A DNA stretch of 64,000 nt from Methanoregula sp. SKADARSKE-2 (GTDB lineage Archaea; Halobacteriota; Methanomicrobia; Methanomicrobiales; Methanospirillaceae): positions 1,116,001 through 1,180,000 of the forward strand of contig CP121470.1 in NCBI GenBank assembly GCA_030919125.1, given 5' to 3'. The translations under genes were made by a program, and so were the position numbers. Positions 17,350 through 26,061 of the stretch are shown here, in pieces. Numbering within the stretch: the first letter of the stretch is position 1; each line of letters starts with the position of its first letter. The notes beneath the pieces are model-generated. The model was not told where the DNA came from and searched no databases. It saw only the letters and a list, made by a program, of their open reading frames with translations.

Positions 17350-18246
17350 ATGCACCATATCATATCCATTGGGGATTTTGACCGGAACGAGATCGACCGC
17401 CTGCTGGACCACGCGCGTCAGATCGACGCCAAAAAATACGATAAAAATGCCTTATACGGCAAAATCCTTGCTGTCCTCTTCTTCGAACCCAGTACCCGGA
17501 CCCGGATGTCCTTCGAATCCGCAATCGCGCGCCTCGGGGGCACATCGGTCTCTGTGGGGAGCGTCGAGGCGTGCTCCATGGCAAAGGGGGAGACTCTTGC
17601 CGACACGGTCCGTGTCGTGAGCGGGTATGCAGACGCAATCGTCATCCGGCACCCCCGGGAAGGGGCAGCCCGGCTCGCGGCCGAGTTTGCAACCGTTCCA
17701 GTGATCAATGCCGGGGACGGGGCGGGGCAGCACCCGTCCCAGACCCTTCTCGACCTCTATACGATCAGCCAGTCCATGCCTATCGACGGTATCGACATCG
17801 CGCTTGTAGGCGATCTCCGGTACGGGCGGACCGCCCACTCTCTCGCCTCAGCCCTCTCCCTGTATAATGCCCGGCTCCACGCCATCTCCCCCCCCGGACT
17901 GGAACTGCCCTCTGCGCTCTCCGCAGATCTCAAGGATAAGGGGATGGAAATTGTCGAGCACGACACGATTGACGATGTTATAAGTGCCCTCGATGTTCTC
18001 TACGTTACCCGGATCCAGCGGGAACGGTTCCCGGACTCTGCCTCGTACTTCAACGTCACTTCGAGCTACCGGATCACGCCCGAACTTCTCGCTGACGCAA
18101 AGAAGAACCTCATCGTCCTCCACCCCCTCCCCCGCGTCGATGAGATCGACCCCCGCCTTGACGAATCCCCTCATGCGCGCTATTTCGAACAGTCGAAGAA
18201 CGGGGTCCCCGTGCGCATGGCAATGCTGATGAAGGTGATGCAGTGA
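17350..18246 (+). CDS. pyrB: aspartate carbamoyltransferase catalytic subunit
   Basis: A 298-residue enzyme with the carbamoyl-phosphate motif FFEPSTRTRMSFE near residue 45, HPREGAARLA near 103, NAGDGAGQHPSQTLLDLYT near 124 and HPLPRVDEID near 258. It condenses carbamoyl phosphate with aspartate in pyrimidine synthesis. ATG 17350 follows GGGAGGGG; GTG 17344 is a weaker alternative. It is coupled by a GTGA overlap to pyrI. Confidence 0.97.
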   Translation: MHHIISIGDFDRNEIDRLLDHARQIDAKKYDKNALYGKILAVLFFEPSTRTRMSFESAIARLGGTSVSVGSVEACSMAKGETLADTVRVVSGYADAIVIRHPREGAARLAAEFATVPVINAGDGAGQHPSQTLLDLYTISQSMPIDGIDIALVGDLRYGRTAHSLASALSLYNARLHAISPPGLELPSALSADLKDKGMEIVEHDTIDDVISALDVLYVTRIQRERFPDSASYFNVTSSYRITPELLADAKKNLIVLHPLPRVDEIDPRLDESPHARYFEQSKNGVPVRMAMLMKVMQ

Positions 18247-18716
18247 ACCGGCAGGAAGATGCAGAGAACGAGGGCCTGCTCGTCCGCAGGATCCGGAACG
18301 GGACGGTGATCGATCACATCGACTGCGGGGAAGCGCTCAACGTGGTCAAGATCCTGGGGATCACCGGGACAACGCAGGAAGCCCTCTCCATTGCAACCAA
18401 TGTCCAGAGCAAGGAGTTGGGGCGCAAGGACATTGTCAAGCTCACAAACCGGGAACTATCAAAAGAGGAGGTCGACCGGATAGCCCTCATCTCACCCAGT
18501 GCGACCATTAATATCATCCGGAACTTCACGGTCTGCGAGAAGAAAGGCGTGGAGATCCCAGGAGAGATCGTGGGTATCGTGAAGTGCCCTAACCCCGGTT
18601 GCATCTCGAACACGAATGAACCGATTGAGAGCAAGTTCGAAGTCCTGCCAAAAGGCCTCAGGTGCCATTACTGCGACTGGATGATAACCCGGGATATCAC
18701 GAGCCATATCCTCTGA
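18243..18716 (+). CDS. pyrI: aspartate carbamoyltransferase regulatory subunit
   Basis: A 157-residue protein. The N-terminal nucleotide-binding domain has GTVIDHIDCGEALNVVKILG. The C-terminal zinc domain has KCPNPGC and LRCHYCDW, four cysteines that bind the structural zinc and contact PyrB. It allosterically controls PyrB by CTP/ATP. GTG start overlaps the pyrB TGA. Confidence 0.96.
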   Translation: MNRQEDAENEGLLVRRIRNGTVIDHIDCGEALNVVKILGITGTTQEALSIATNVQSKELGRKDIVKLTNRELSKEEVDRIALISPSATINIIRNFTVCEKKGVEIPGEIVGIVKCPNPGCISNTNEPIESKFEVLPKGLRCHYCDWMITRDITSHIL

Positions 18717-18762
18717 ACGGGTTTCTTACTCCCTCAGGAGACGTCAGATCTGGTTTAATTTT

Positions 18763-19242
18763 TCATTCTTTGATCTTTCGTTCCTGTTTCATCAGGTGAC
18801 CGTGGATATCGATCTCGCCCCGGTAGATACGGGTGCTTGAGATCCAGCGCCCGTCTTCGGCAAGGACGCAGCTGATCTGGTGGATATCCACCTTCTTCCT
18901 TCCCTTTTCGCGACGGAGCTTGTTGATCTCGACTGCCACAGGGAGCGTCTCCTCGGAGACGATGATTGCGTCAAAATCGGCATCGATGGCCGAGCCATAC
19001 CGGTCGCTGAGCGGTTCAACGATCCATGGGGGGGAATACTGTTTGTTCGCTATGTACCGTTCGAGATCCGCCTCCCGCTCCGCAAAGGGCCGGATCGGGT
19101 GGATCTTGCAGCTGGCAAACGAGTCTGTCGTGAGGCCGATGACTACATGCCCCCAGGGTCCGGCGATCTCAAACGACCGGTCCAGCAGCCTTTTGTGACC
19201 GTTGTGAAGGGGATCAAAGGTGCCCCCTACCATAACCTTCAT
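18763..19242 (-). CDS. coaD: phosphopantetheine adenylyltransferase, archaeal type
   Basis: A 159-residue cytidylyltransferase-like protein with MVGGTFDPLHNGHKRLLDRS near the start (T/HxGH nucleotide-binding motif) and the C-terminal ISSTRIYRG, which matches the ISSTxI motif. It makes dephospho-CoA from phosphopantetheine and ATP. The sequence, especially LPVAVEINKLRREKG, is of the archaeal/eukaryotic PPAT type and not bacterial CoaD. It is divergent from the carbonic anhydrase-like gene with only 30 bp between starts. Confidence 0.9.
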   Translation of the reverse strand: MKVMVGGTFDPLHNGHKRLLDRSFEIAGPWGHVVIGLTTDSFASCKIHPIRPFAEREADLERYIANKQYSPPWIVEPLSDRYGSAIDADFDAIIVSEETLPVAVEINKLRREKGRKKVDIHQISCVLAEDGRWISSTRIYRGEIDIHGHLMKQERKIKE

Positions 19243-19272
19243 GCCTTTTGGTTCTTAATTTCCTATGTTATT

Positions 19273-19767
19273 ATGCGTATGGATGCTTCCGTCACCGGAG
19301 TGCCGCTGTTTGTGGCCGGCAATGCGACCGTTATCGGCGATGTCACGATCGGGAAAGAGGTGGGGATCTGGTTCGGGGCAGTGATTCGCGCCGACAAGGA
19401 GAGGATCGTTATTGGTGACCGGTCGAACATCCAGGACAACTGCGTCGTGCATACGAGCAAGGGGTTCCCCGTCGCTTTAGGCACTGACGTATCGATCGGG
19501 CACGGTGCCATACTTCACGGCTGCACGATTGCTGACAAGGTCCTTGTCGGGATGGGCGCAACCGTGCTGAACGGTGCAAAGCTTGGATCCGGAACCGTAA
19601 TCGGGGCCGGTGCGGTTGTCACGGAAGGCGCGGATATCCCTGCAAACTCGGTAGTCGTCGGCATTCCGGGGAAGATCATCAAACAGTCCACGGAAGAACA
19701 ACGAGAGCATATCCTGAAGAATGCTGCCTCTTACATTGAACTCGCAGAGGAGTACGCAGGGCTATGA
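19273..19767 (+). CDS. gamma-carbonic anhydrase-like hexapeptide-repeat protein
   Basis: A 164-residue left-handed beta-helix protein with hexapeptide repeats (VIGDVTIGKEVGIWFGAVI; NIQDNCVVH; VSIGHGAILHGC) and zinc-ligand histidines H-near-63, H-near-80 and H-near-85 in the positions used by gamma-class enzymes (YrdA/CamH type). CO2 hydration or a scaffold role are both possible. ATG 19273 is used; ATG 19279 is equally good. Its stop overlaps the HdrA-like start (ATGA), starting a tight operon through mtnA. Confidence 0.85.
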   Translation: MRMDASVTGVPLFVAGNATVIGDVTIGKEVGIWFGAVIRADKERIVIGDRSNIQDNCVVHTSKGFPVALGTDVSIGHGAILHGCTIADKVLVGMGATVLNGAKLGSGTVIGAGAVVTEGADIPANSVVVGIPGKIIKQSTEEQREHILKNAASYIELAEEYAGL

Positions 19768-21044
19768 GCAATGTCGTTGTCATCGGGGCCGGGATAACCG
19801 GCATCCAGACCGCACTTGATATTGCAGGTCACGGGATCCACGTCGATCTCATCGAACGTGAGCCAAGTATCGGCGGCCATATGGCCCAGCTCGACAAGAC
19901 GTTTCCCACAAATGACTGCTCGATGTGCATCCTCTCCCCGAAGATGGTGGATGTTGCCCGCCACCCGGCTATCTCCATCCATCCATGCGCCGAGGTTGAG
20001 TCAGTTGAGGGTGAAGTCGGCCGATTCCAGGTACGGGTGAGAAAGTCCCCGCGCTATATCGATGAGGAGACCTGCACCGGGTGCGGAGACTGCATCCAGA
20101 TCTGCCCGGTCGAGGTTTATAACCGGTTCGATGCGGGAATTGGTGTCCGGAAGGCGATCTACAAGCCGCACGCCCAGGCAGTTCCCGATGTCGTGGTCAA
20201 GGATAACAACCATTGCATCGAATGCGGCCTCTGCTATGACACCTGTGGCCCGGGGGCAATCAGGCGCGAGGATGAGGGAAGGGAGCTGATCCTTGACGCG
20301 GCAAGCGTCGTCATCACTACTGGATACACGGTGTTCGATGCACGCGGAAAGCCCCAGCTGGGTCACCTCATCTATCCGGATGTGGTGACCAGCCTCGAAC
20401 TGGAGCGGATGATCAATGCAAGCGGCCCCACCGGCGGCAAGATAAAACGACTGAGTGACGGCGAGGTCCCAAAGAGTGTCGTCTTTATCCAGTGCGTCGG
20501 GTCACGCGATATGACCATAGACCGTCAGTACTGCTCCTGCGTCTGCTGCATGCAAGCGATCAAGAACGCGATGCTGATCAAGGAAAAATCACCCGAAACG
20601 GAGATCTTCATCTTCTACATGGATCTCCGGGCCTATGGTAAGGGATACGAGGAATATTACGAGCGTGCTGTCGGGAAAGGGATCAGATTCCTCCGGGGAA
20701 TGCCCTCCGATGTCATTGCCGACCGTAAGGGGATGACGATCCAGATCGAGAATACCGAAAACGGGGAGGTCCTGCTCCTCCACCCGGAGCTTGTCGTGCT
20801 CTCGGTAGGTCTTGGTCCGGCAGAGGAAATGCCTGCACTCGCCCGGAAACTCGGGTTCACTCTCGAAGATAACGGATTTGCAAAACCGGTGAACGATGCC
20901 GTGGATACCGTTGCAACCATCCGCCCGGGAATCTACCTTGCCGGTACGGTGACGGCGCCCCGTGATATTCCCGACTGTGTTGCTTCCGGTGGATCTGCTG
21001 CGATGCGGGCATATATCGATGCAATGAGGGTGCTATCCGCATGA
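19764..21044 (+). CDS. short HdrA-like FAD/iron-sulfur protein
   Basis: A 426-residue relative of heterodisulfide reductase subunit A. It has FAD motif VVVIGAGITGIQTALDIAG at residue 4, the HdrA segment DKTFPTNDCSMCILSPKM, two [4Fe-4S] motifs (CTGCGDCIQICP near 108; CIECGLCYDTC near 152), QCVGSRD and YCSCVCCMQAIKNA near 253. Canonical HdrA is about 650 residues and has a further C-terminal ferredoxin domain, absent here. No hdrB or hdrC is nearby. It is overlapped by gamma-CA and mtnA, so it may act with them and not in the main Hdr complex. Redox partner unknown. Confidence 0.85.
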   Translation: MSNVVVIGAGITGIQTALDIAGHGIHVDLIEREPSIGGHMAQLDKTFPTNDCSMCILSPKMVDVARHPAISIHPCAEVESVEGEVGRFQVRVRKSPRYIDEETCTGCGDCIQICPVEVYNRFDAGIGVRKAIYKPHAQAVPDVVVKDNNHCIECGLCYDTCGPGAIRREDEGRELILDAASVVITTGYTVFDARGKPQLGHLIYPDVVTSLELERMINASGPTGGKIKRLSDGEVPKSVVFIQCVGSRDMTIDRQYCSCVCCMQAIKNAMLIKEKSPETEIFIFYMDLRAYGKGYEEYYERAVGKGIRFLRGMPSDVIADRKGMTIQIENTENGEVLLLHPELVVLSVGLGPAEEMPALARKLGFTLEDNGFAKPVNDAVDTVATIRPGIYLAGTVTAPRDIPDCVASGGSAAMRAYIDAMRVLSA

Positions 21045-22084
21045 AGGTGGAGACAACACTCTGGTGGGATGCCCGAGGAAACTGCATCCGGTATATCGAT
21101 CAGACCCTCCTCCCGAATGAGTATAAAATTGGAGAGTGCCGGGACATTGAACGGTGGGCAACAGCTATCCGGAGGCTCGAAGTCCGGGGAGCGCCGGCTC
21201 TCGGCGTTGCGGGGGGGTACGGGGTAGCTCTCGCCTCGGTGCTCGCAGATGAGGAGAGCTTCTCCCGGTTCATGGACAAAGTCAGGCGCGACGGGGAGTA
21301 TCTCAGGGCAACGCGCCCCACGGCTATCAACCTTGGATGGGGAATTGACCGGGTGCTTGGCCGGATGGCTGTTGAAGCGAGTATCCCGGCTGCACGATTG
21401 GCGGCAATTGCAGAAGCAGAGGAGATTGCCCGCGAAGATACGGAATGCTGCCACGCGATCGGCGATTTCGGGGCATCCCTCCTCCCGGACAACTGTACCG
21501 TAATGACGCACTGTAATGCCGGCGCACTGGCGTGTTCCTCGTGGGGAACGGCACTCGGGGTAATCCGGTCGGCAGTGAAGAGGGGGAAAGAGGTTAAGGT
21601 TATCGCCTGCGAGACCCGGCCGCTCCTCCAGGGTGCCCGGCTGACCGCATGGGAACTTGACCGGGATGGTATCGATGTCACCGTGATCACGGATTCCATG
21701 GCTGCCCATGTTCTGCGCACCCGGAAGATCGATGCAGTCATTGTCGGCGCTGACCGGATTACCCGGGATGCGGTCTTCAACAAGATCGGCACGTATGGAC
21801 ATGCAATATCCGCAAAACATCACGGGATTCCGTTCTATGTGGCGGCACCAAGGTCCACGTTTGATCCTGTGAACGGGGAGAAAGACGTAATTATTGAAGA
21901 ACGGAAGCGGGACGAAGTGACCACACTAGGGCAGAGGATCTTTGTGCCACCAGGAGCCGGTGTCCTGAATTTTGGCTTCGATGCAACACCCATTGACCTG
22001 GTGACTGCGGTGGTGACCGAATGCGGGGTGTTCCGTCCACCAATTGATATTAAGGCACTTTTATCACGGCCGGCCGTAAAATGA
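21041..22084 (+). CDS. mtnA: S-methyl-5-thioribose-1-phosphate isomerase / eIF2B-alpha-like isomerase
   Basis: A 347-residue member of the MtnA/eIF2B family: RRLEVRGAPALGVAGGYGVAL near residue 42, catalytic-region MTHCNAGALACSSWGTALG near 150, and GADRITRDAVFNKIGTYGHA near 235 containing the catalytic Asp. It isomerises methylthioribose-1-phosphate to the ribulose form in sulfur salvage; a ribose-1,5-bisphosphate isomerase role is the alternative in archaea. ATG overlaps the HdrA-like stop by 4 bp. Confidence 0.9.
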   Translation: MKVETTLWWDARGNCIRYIDQTLLPNEYKIGECRDIERWATAIRRLEVRGAPALGVAGGYGVALASVLADEESFSRFMDKVRRDGEYLRATRPTAINLGWGIDRVLGRMAVEASIPAARLAAIAEAEEIAREDTECCHAIGDFGASLLPDNCTVMTHCNAGALACSSWGTALGVIRSAVKRGKEVKVIACETRPLLQGARLTAWELDRDGIDVTVITDSMAAHVLRTRKIDAVIVGADRITRDAVFNKIGTYGHAISAKHHGIPFYVAAPRSTFDPVNGEKDVIIEERKRDEVTTLGQRIFVPPGAGVLNFGFDATPIDLVTAVVTECGVFRPPIDIKALLSRPAVK

Positions 22085-22103
22085 TTATCCCGGTATGACC
22101 TGA

Positions 22104-22805
22104 ATGACTATCGATTATACCCCACTCAGCTCGCTCATCTTTCTCATTGGTGAGGCCACGATAATTCTCATAGCGAGTGCGGTTGTGGTCGCCTTCATTC
22201 TGGTAATTATCTCCCTCTACTCCATCAGGACAGGGAAGCTGTACATCCCCCAGACGCTCAGGGCCGGGATCGTCCTTATGGAAGGGCTCATGAAGGCAAT
22301 ATTCAGGCTCGTCGGTCTTGAAGACCGGGAGATGCTTGCGTTCTTTATCAAACTCCACAATACTATGAACAAGGCCGCCTTCGAGAAGATACCGGTAGCG
22401 GAACGGGCGCTCTTCATGCCCCAGTGCCTCCGGTCATCGCAGTGCCCCGCCCACCTCTCTCAGGAAGGGCTGAAGTGTACATCCTGCGGAAGGTGCACTG
22501 TCGGGCAGGCCCAGAAGATGCTCGGCAGGATGGGCTACCGGATCTTCATTGTGCCCGGCTCATCGTTCATCAAAAGAATGGTCCAGAAATACCGGCCCAA
22601 GGCCCTGATCGGCATCGGATGCCTCAGCGAGGTGAAAGAAGGGATCGACATGGCCGACAAGATGGGGCTTGTCGTCATGGGTGTCGTGACAATAAGGGAG
22701 GGGTGCGTTGAGACGATTGTTGAATGGTCCGAAGTATATGAAGTGGCTCTTCTCGGGCTTGACCCAGCCTCAATTCCCGAGGACCTTCATATTCCTGCCA
22801 ACTAG
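22104..22805 (+). CDS. DUF116 membrane-anchored cysteine-rich protein
   Basis: A 233-residue protein. A hydrophobic N-terminal segment at residues 8-37 is a probable membrane anchor. A cysteine-rich core (MPQCLRSSQCPAHLS, then LKCTSCGRCTVGQ near residues 105-135) suggests an Fe-S or zinc site. A C-terminal alpha/beta half has IGIGCLSEVKEG. This is the DUF116 pattern of methanogens and clostridia; function is unknown. It follows mtnA by 19 bp and overlaps the bactofilin gene, convergent, by 36 bp. Confidence 0.85.
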   Translation: MTIDYTPLSSLIFLIGEATIILIASAVVVAFILVIISLYSIRTGKLYIPQTLRAGIVLMEGLMKAIFRLVGLEDREMLAFFIKLHNTMNKAAFEKIPVAERALFMPQCLRSSQCPAHLSQEGLKCTSCGRCTVGQAQKMLGRMGYRIFIVPGSSFIKRMVQKYRPKALIGIGCLSEVKEGIDMADKMGLVVMGVVTIREGCVETIVEWSEVYEVALLGLDPASIPEDLHIPAN

Positions 22806-23189
22806 TCTCCCGCTTTTTATCTTGCCGTGCACGATGATCGTGTCGTCGCTGGTCACATCGCCCACGGAAACACCCCTGCGCAGGATTACTTTCCCCCTGG
22901 CCTGTATGGAGTGAACGACCGCATGATCGAGAATGGTGACGTCACCATGGGCAACGATGGGACCCTTAACCTTTGAATTGCTCCCGATGATCGCATTCCA
23001 GCAGTTGAGATCCAGGGCAACGCTGGAACGCGGGCCCAGTTCAAGGGTTCCGGTCACGAGAAGTTTTCCCCAGAAATGCGTATGGGCCGGAACAACAAAG
23101 TTCCCGTCAATCCTGACGTTCCCTTCGAAATACGATCCCTTTGGTGCGAAAAATGTATCACCTTTCTGGATTACGGTTGGCGTCGGCAT
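22770..23189 (-). CDS. bactofilin/polymer-forming cytoskeletal-type beta-helix protein
   Basis: A 139-residue protein made of short repeating beta strands (YFEGNVRIDGNFVVPAHTHF; GKLLVTGTLELGPRS; GDVTILDHAVVHSIQARGKV), the right-handed beta-helix pattern of bactofilin (DUF583). No signal or membrane segment is seen. Bactofilins polymerise and scaffold membrane-associated processes in bacteria; the archaeal role is not known. The 3' end overlaps that of DUF116. Confidence 0.75.
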   Translation of the reverse strand: MPTPTVIQKGDTFFAPKGSYFEGNVRIDGNFVVPAHTHFWGKLLVTGTLELGPRSSVALDLNCWNAIIGSNSKVKGPIVAHGDVTILDHAVVHSIQARGKVILRRGVSVGDVTSDDTIIVHGKIKSGRLVGRNMKVLGN

Positions 23190-23297
23190 TGAACTCTCAG
23201 GAAAGGTGAGGTACGATCAGATGATAAACTTTGTTACCAGAAGATTTCCTTGCAGATTTTATTTTGAGGAAACCAAAACGCGGGAGACGGGAAGCGG

Positions 23298-24137
23298 TTA
23301 GAGGAAGAGGGCGGAGACTGTGAAGATCGGAAGGGAGGCAAAAAACCCGATTTTAAGGAGGGTTGCAGCCCCGGATTTTTTTATGCAATCCGCAGTAGTA
23401 CAGGCTGCACCACGGAATGCAGCAATGATAATAATCCCATCCACAATCGAGATTCCCACGAGATAGACCGGTCCCCACCAGAGGAAAGGAATGAGACTGA
23501 TGGCAACCGCAAAAGCCGCGCAGGAGTAGGCAAGTTTTGCAGTGACCGGAATTCCGGCCCGGATAGGGAAGGTATCCGCACCGCCGTTCCGGTCGCCTTC
23601 GATATCTTCGGCTGCCTTGAAAAGTTCCCGGGCGAGCATGGCAGAGAAGGTTATCGCCGCTACGGGGATGACATGAAGGAGACTGCCGGGGCCATTGAGT
23701 GAACCCCCAAAGATGAACATGCTTCCCGAGAGGTACGAGACAGCAACATTACCAAGGAGGGGCAGGCGCTTGAGCCGTGCAGCATAAGCGTAGAGCAGGG
23801 CTGAGTTGATGATCGCGATAGCGATGCAGAGCGGGGTCGTGAAGAGGCACAGGCCGATCCCTGCAAGGAAGAGGAGGATTGCATAGGAATGTGCGGTCGT
23901 CCTGCTGATGGCACCCGATGGGATAGGGCGGTCTGGGCGATTGACCGCATCGATCTCTGCATCGAAAAAATCGTTTATGGCATTGCCTGCTGCGGTGATA
24001 AGCGCAACAATGGCAAGAAGGATCCAGGCTTGCGGTATCAGGGTGCCGGTTGCAATGAGGTACCCGATAATTGCAGCTATTCCGGCGAAAAGAGAGTTTG
24101 CCGGCCGGGTGATCCGGAAGAGAGCTGCGGGATTCAT
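23298..24137 (-). CDS. digeranylgeranylglyceryl phosphate synthase (UbiA family)
   Basis: A 279-residue integral membrane prenyltransferase with about eight hydrophobic helices and the two Asp-rich motifs: NAINDFFDAEIDAVNRPDRP near residue 55 and ELFKAAEDIEGDRNGGADT near 178. DGGGP synthase adds the second geranylgeranyl chain to make archaeol precursors. The N-terminal segment ITRPANSLFAGIAA matches this branch. It is a single gene followed downstream by bactofilin on the same strand. Confidence 0.9.
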   Translation of the reverse strand: MNPAALFRITRPANSLFAGIAAIIGYLIATGTLIPQAWILLAIVALITAAGNAINDFFDAEIDAVNRPDRPIPSGAISRTTAHSYAILLFLAGIGLCLFTTPLCIAIAIINSALLYAYAARLKRLPLLGNVAVSYLSGSMFIFGGSLNGPGSLLHVIPVAAITFSAMLARELFKAAEDIEGDRNGGADTFPIRAGIPVTAKLAYSCAAFAVAISLIPFLWWGPVYLVGISIVDGIIIIAAFRGAACTTADCIKKSGAATLLKIGFFASLPIFTVSALFL

Positions 24138-24203
24138 TCTTGATCTCTCATCTGTCAGCCTGAGTAATAAAGTGCACGAAAACCAGGACCGGGTGAATTT
24201 TTA

Positions 24204-24278
24204 CGGGCGAGGGGGGATTTGAACCCCCGGCGTTCAGCTTAGGAGGCTGACGCTATGTCCGGGCTAAGCCACTCGCCC
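24204..24278 (-). tRNA. tRNA-Arg (CCT)
   Basis: Acceptor arms GGGCGAG/CTCGCCC pair fully, and T-arm GGGGG-TTCAAAT-CCCCC pairs fully. The anticodon stem TCAGC/GCTGA holds the loop CTCCTAA, anticodon CCT. Length 75 nt, discriminator G, no encoded CCA. Confidence 0.95.
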
Positions 24279-24422
24279 TGCCTATATGAATTGAAGACGA
24301 AACTGGATAAGTATTTGGTTTTCTTGGTCCCTCACGCGCTCCCAGAACGGGGTTCCGGCATCGGTTTTTTGGGGCTACCGGAGAAGGTATAAGCCATCAG
24401 ACACCATTTTTCACCGGAATTT

Positions 24423-25538
24423 ATGGATTTGACCGAGATAACGGAAGGCAGGACGACGTTTTTTGTCCCTGCGCAGGATACTGCCGCCCAGTTCCCCCCG
24501 GGATCTGCTCCGATTTTCTTCAACCGGCGGATGGAACTGAACCGTGACGCAACCGTTCTCCTCCTCTCGGTTCTCGAGCCATCGGAATATCTTGACGCTA
24601 TGGGTGCCACCGGTGTCCGGGGCCTCCGGATCGCAAATGAATGCGGGATCCCCGCAACGATCAACGATCGCGAACCCGAGGCGATCGAACTTATCCGGAC
24701 CAATGTCGCCCGGTCGGGATTGCCGGTCGAGATCGTCCAGGGAGACGCGAGCGCACTCCTGTCCGAGCGGGCATTCGATGCTGTGGATCTCGATCCCTTC
24801 GGGACACCGGCCCCGTTTATCGATGCCGGTATCCGGGGATGCCGGAGATTCCTCTCCGTAACAGCAACCGATACTGCACCCCTTTGCGGGGCGCACCTCC
24901 GGGCCGGTAAAAGGCGGTATTTCGCACATCCTATGAATACAGAGTACCACAGCGAGGTCGGTCTCCGTATCCTGCTCGGTTTCGTTGTCAGGGAGACGGT
25001 GAAATATGATCGGGGGATCGAACCACTCTTCTGTTTTGCCCGGGAACATTTCGACCGGCTTCACCTGAGGATCCTCCGGGGAGCTGAAGCGGCCGACAGG
25101 ACCCTCGAGAGGATTGGTTTCATCCACCAGTGCAGAAAATGTCCTTACCGGTCAGAAGAGAAAGGGATGGTGCCGACCGATCACGTATGCCCTGACTGCA
25201 GCGAGCCGCTCCAGCCGGTGGGCCCCCTCTGGCTGGGAAAGATCCAGAAGAACGAGATCCTCGACCAGATGCTCGCGCAGATGGACGGGATGAACCTTGG
25301 GACGGGAAAGCAGCTGGAAAAACTTATTCCCCTGTGCCGGGATGAGCTGCCAACCTCCAGCTATTATGACTATCACTGCCTTGCAAAATGTTACGGCTGT
25401 TCGCCACCGGAGATCCTGACGCTTCTCCATCGGATCCATGAGGCCGGGTATCTTGCCACCCGGACGCATTTTTCCGGGTATGGGATCAAGACGGAAGCTC
25501 CGGTTGATATACTCAGGGAGGTAATCCTGCGGAAATAA
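24423..25538 (+). CDS. trm1: tRNA (guanine26-N2)-dimethyltransferase Trm1
   Basis: A 371-residue SAM enzyme. ITEGRTTFFVP at the start and FFNRRMELNRD near residue 38 lead to the SAM motif DAMGATGVRGLRIA near 60, and DLDPFGTPAPFID is the catalytic loop near 120. A zinc-binding part has CRKCPYR and CPDCSEPLQPVGPLWLG near 240-265. It dimethylates G26 of tRNA. It is a single gene following tRNA-Arg on the opposite strand. Confidence 0.96.
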   Translation: MDLTEITEGRTTFFVPAQDTAAQFPPGSAPIFFNRRMELNRDATVLLLSVLEPSEYLDAMGATGVRGLRIANECGIPATINDREPEAIELIRTNVARSGLPVEIVQGDASALLSERAFDAVDLDPFGTPAPFIDAGIRGCRRFLSVTATDTAPLCGAHLRAGKRRYFAHPMNTEYHSEVGLRILLGFVVRETVKYDRGIEPLFCFAREHFDRLHLRILRGAEAADRTLERIGFIHQCRKCPYRSEEKGMVPTDHVCPDCSEPLQPVGPLWLGKIQKNEILDQMLAQMDGMNLGTGKQLEKLIPLCRDELPTSSYYDYHCLAKCYGCSPPEILTLLHRIHEAGYLATRTHFSGYGIKTEAPVDILREVILRK

Positions 25539-25872
25539 GGGGGGATCACTCATCATCCTTTGAAAGGATTTCCTGCTACGCACTTCTTTGACGGCCGGAA
25601 CGGGCCGTGAGGAATGAGGATCACAAAACCATACCCCTTCTGTCGGATCCTCCCTCCATTGTGGATCGAGAAGATCTCACGGATTCGGGTGAGGCTGTAC
25701 CCGAAGTTCTTTCCTCTCCCGGAACATGTGAGGCCGGGATGCTCCAGCAATTCCGGGATCGTTGTCTTTGTAAGTAATACTCAGGTTGTCGTTTTCCTGC
25801 CGGCAGGAAGACCGGATCTCCGTTGCCCTCTCGCCATGACGGAAGCGTATCGTTCATGAGCAGGTAAAAACC
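25539..25872. other. intergenic region with a 16-bp perfect palindrome
   Basis: I see no convincing gene here; short open frames on both strands do not match any family I know. A perfect palindrome, TTCCTGCC/GGCAGGAA, lies at 25794-25809, about 64 bp before the small gene at 25873. It may be a regulator site. Confidence 0.4.
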
Positions 25873-26049
25873 TTGGCAAGAATTGGATCCGCAAAAGATC
25901 GCGATCTCCTCGCACGCCGGGTTCGCCTCACGGTTATTGCAGTTCCGGGACCGCCTTCCGGATCCTACGCATGGCTACGCCAGAAAGAAGGATTGCATGA
26001 AGAATATCTTGTTTTTTATGAGGAAAAGGGGCATTTCCACGAGAAGTAA
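25873..26049 (+). CDS. small basic protein of unknown function (58 aa)
   Basis: A TTG-started frame reads MARIGSAKDRDLLARRVRLT, then VIAVPGPPSGSYAWLRQKEG and LHEEYLVFYEEKGHFHEK before TAA. The composition is protein-like, with a beta-type strand and a charged, aromatic C-terminus, and it fills the gap before the convergent DRG gene (12-bp gap). I do not recognise the family. The upstream GAGCAGGT is a weak ribosome site. It could also be the tail of a broken longer gene, since the frame has a stop just upstream at 25839. Confidence 0.45.
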   Translation: MARIGSAKDRDLLARRVRLTVIAVPGPPSGSYAWLRQKEGLHEEYLVFYEEKGHFHEK

Positions 26050-26061
26050 AAGTCACTCTCT

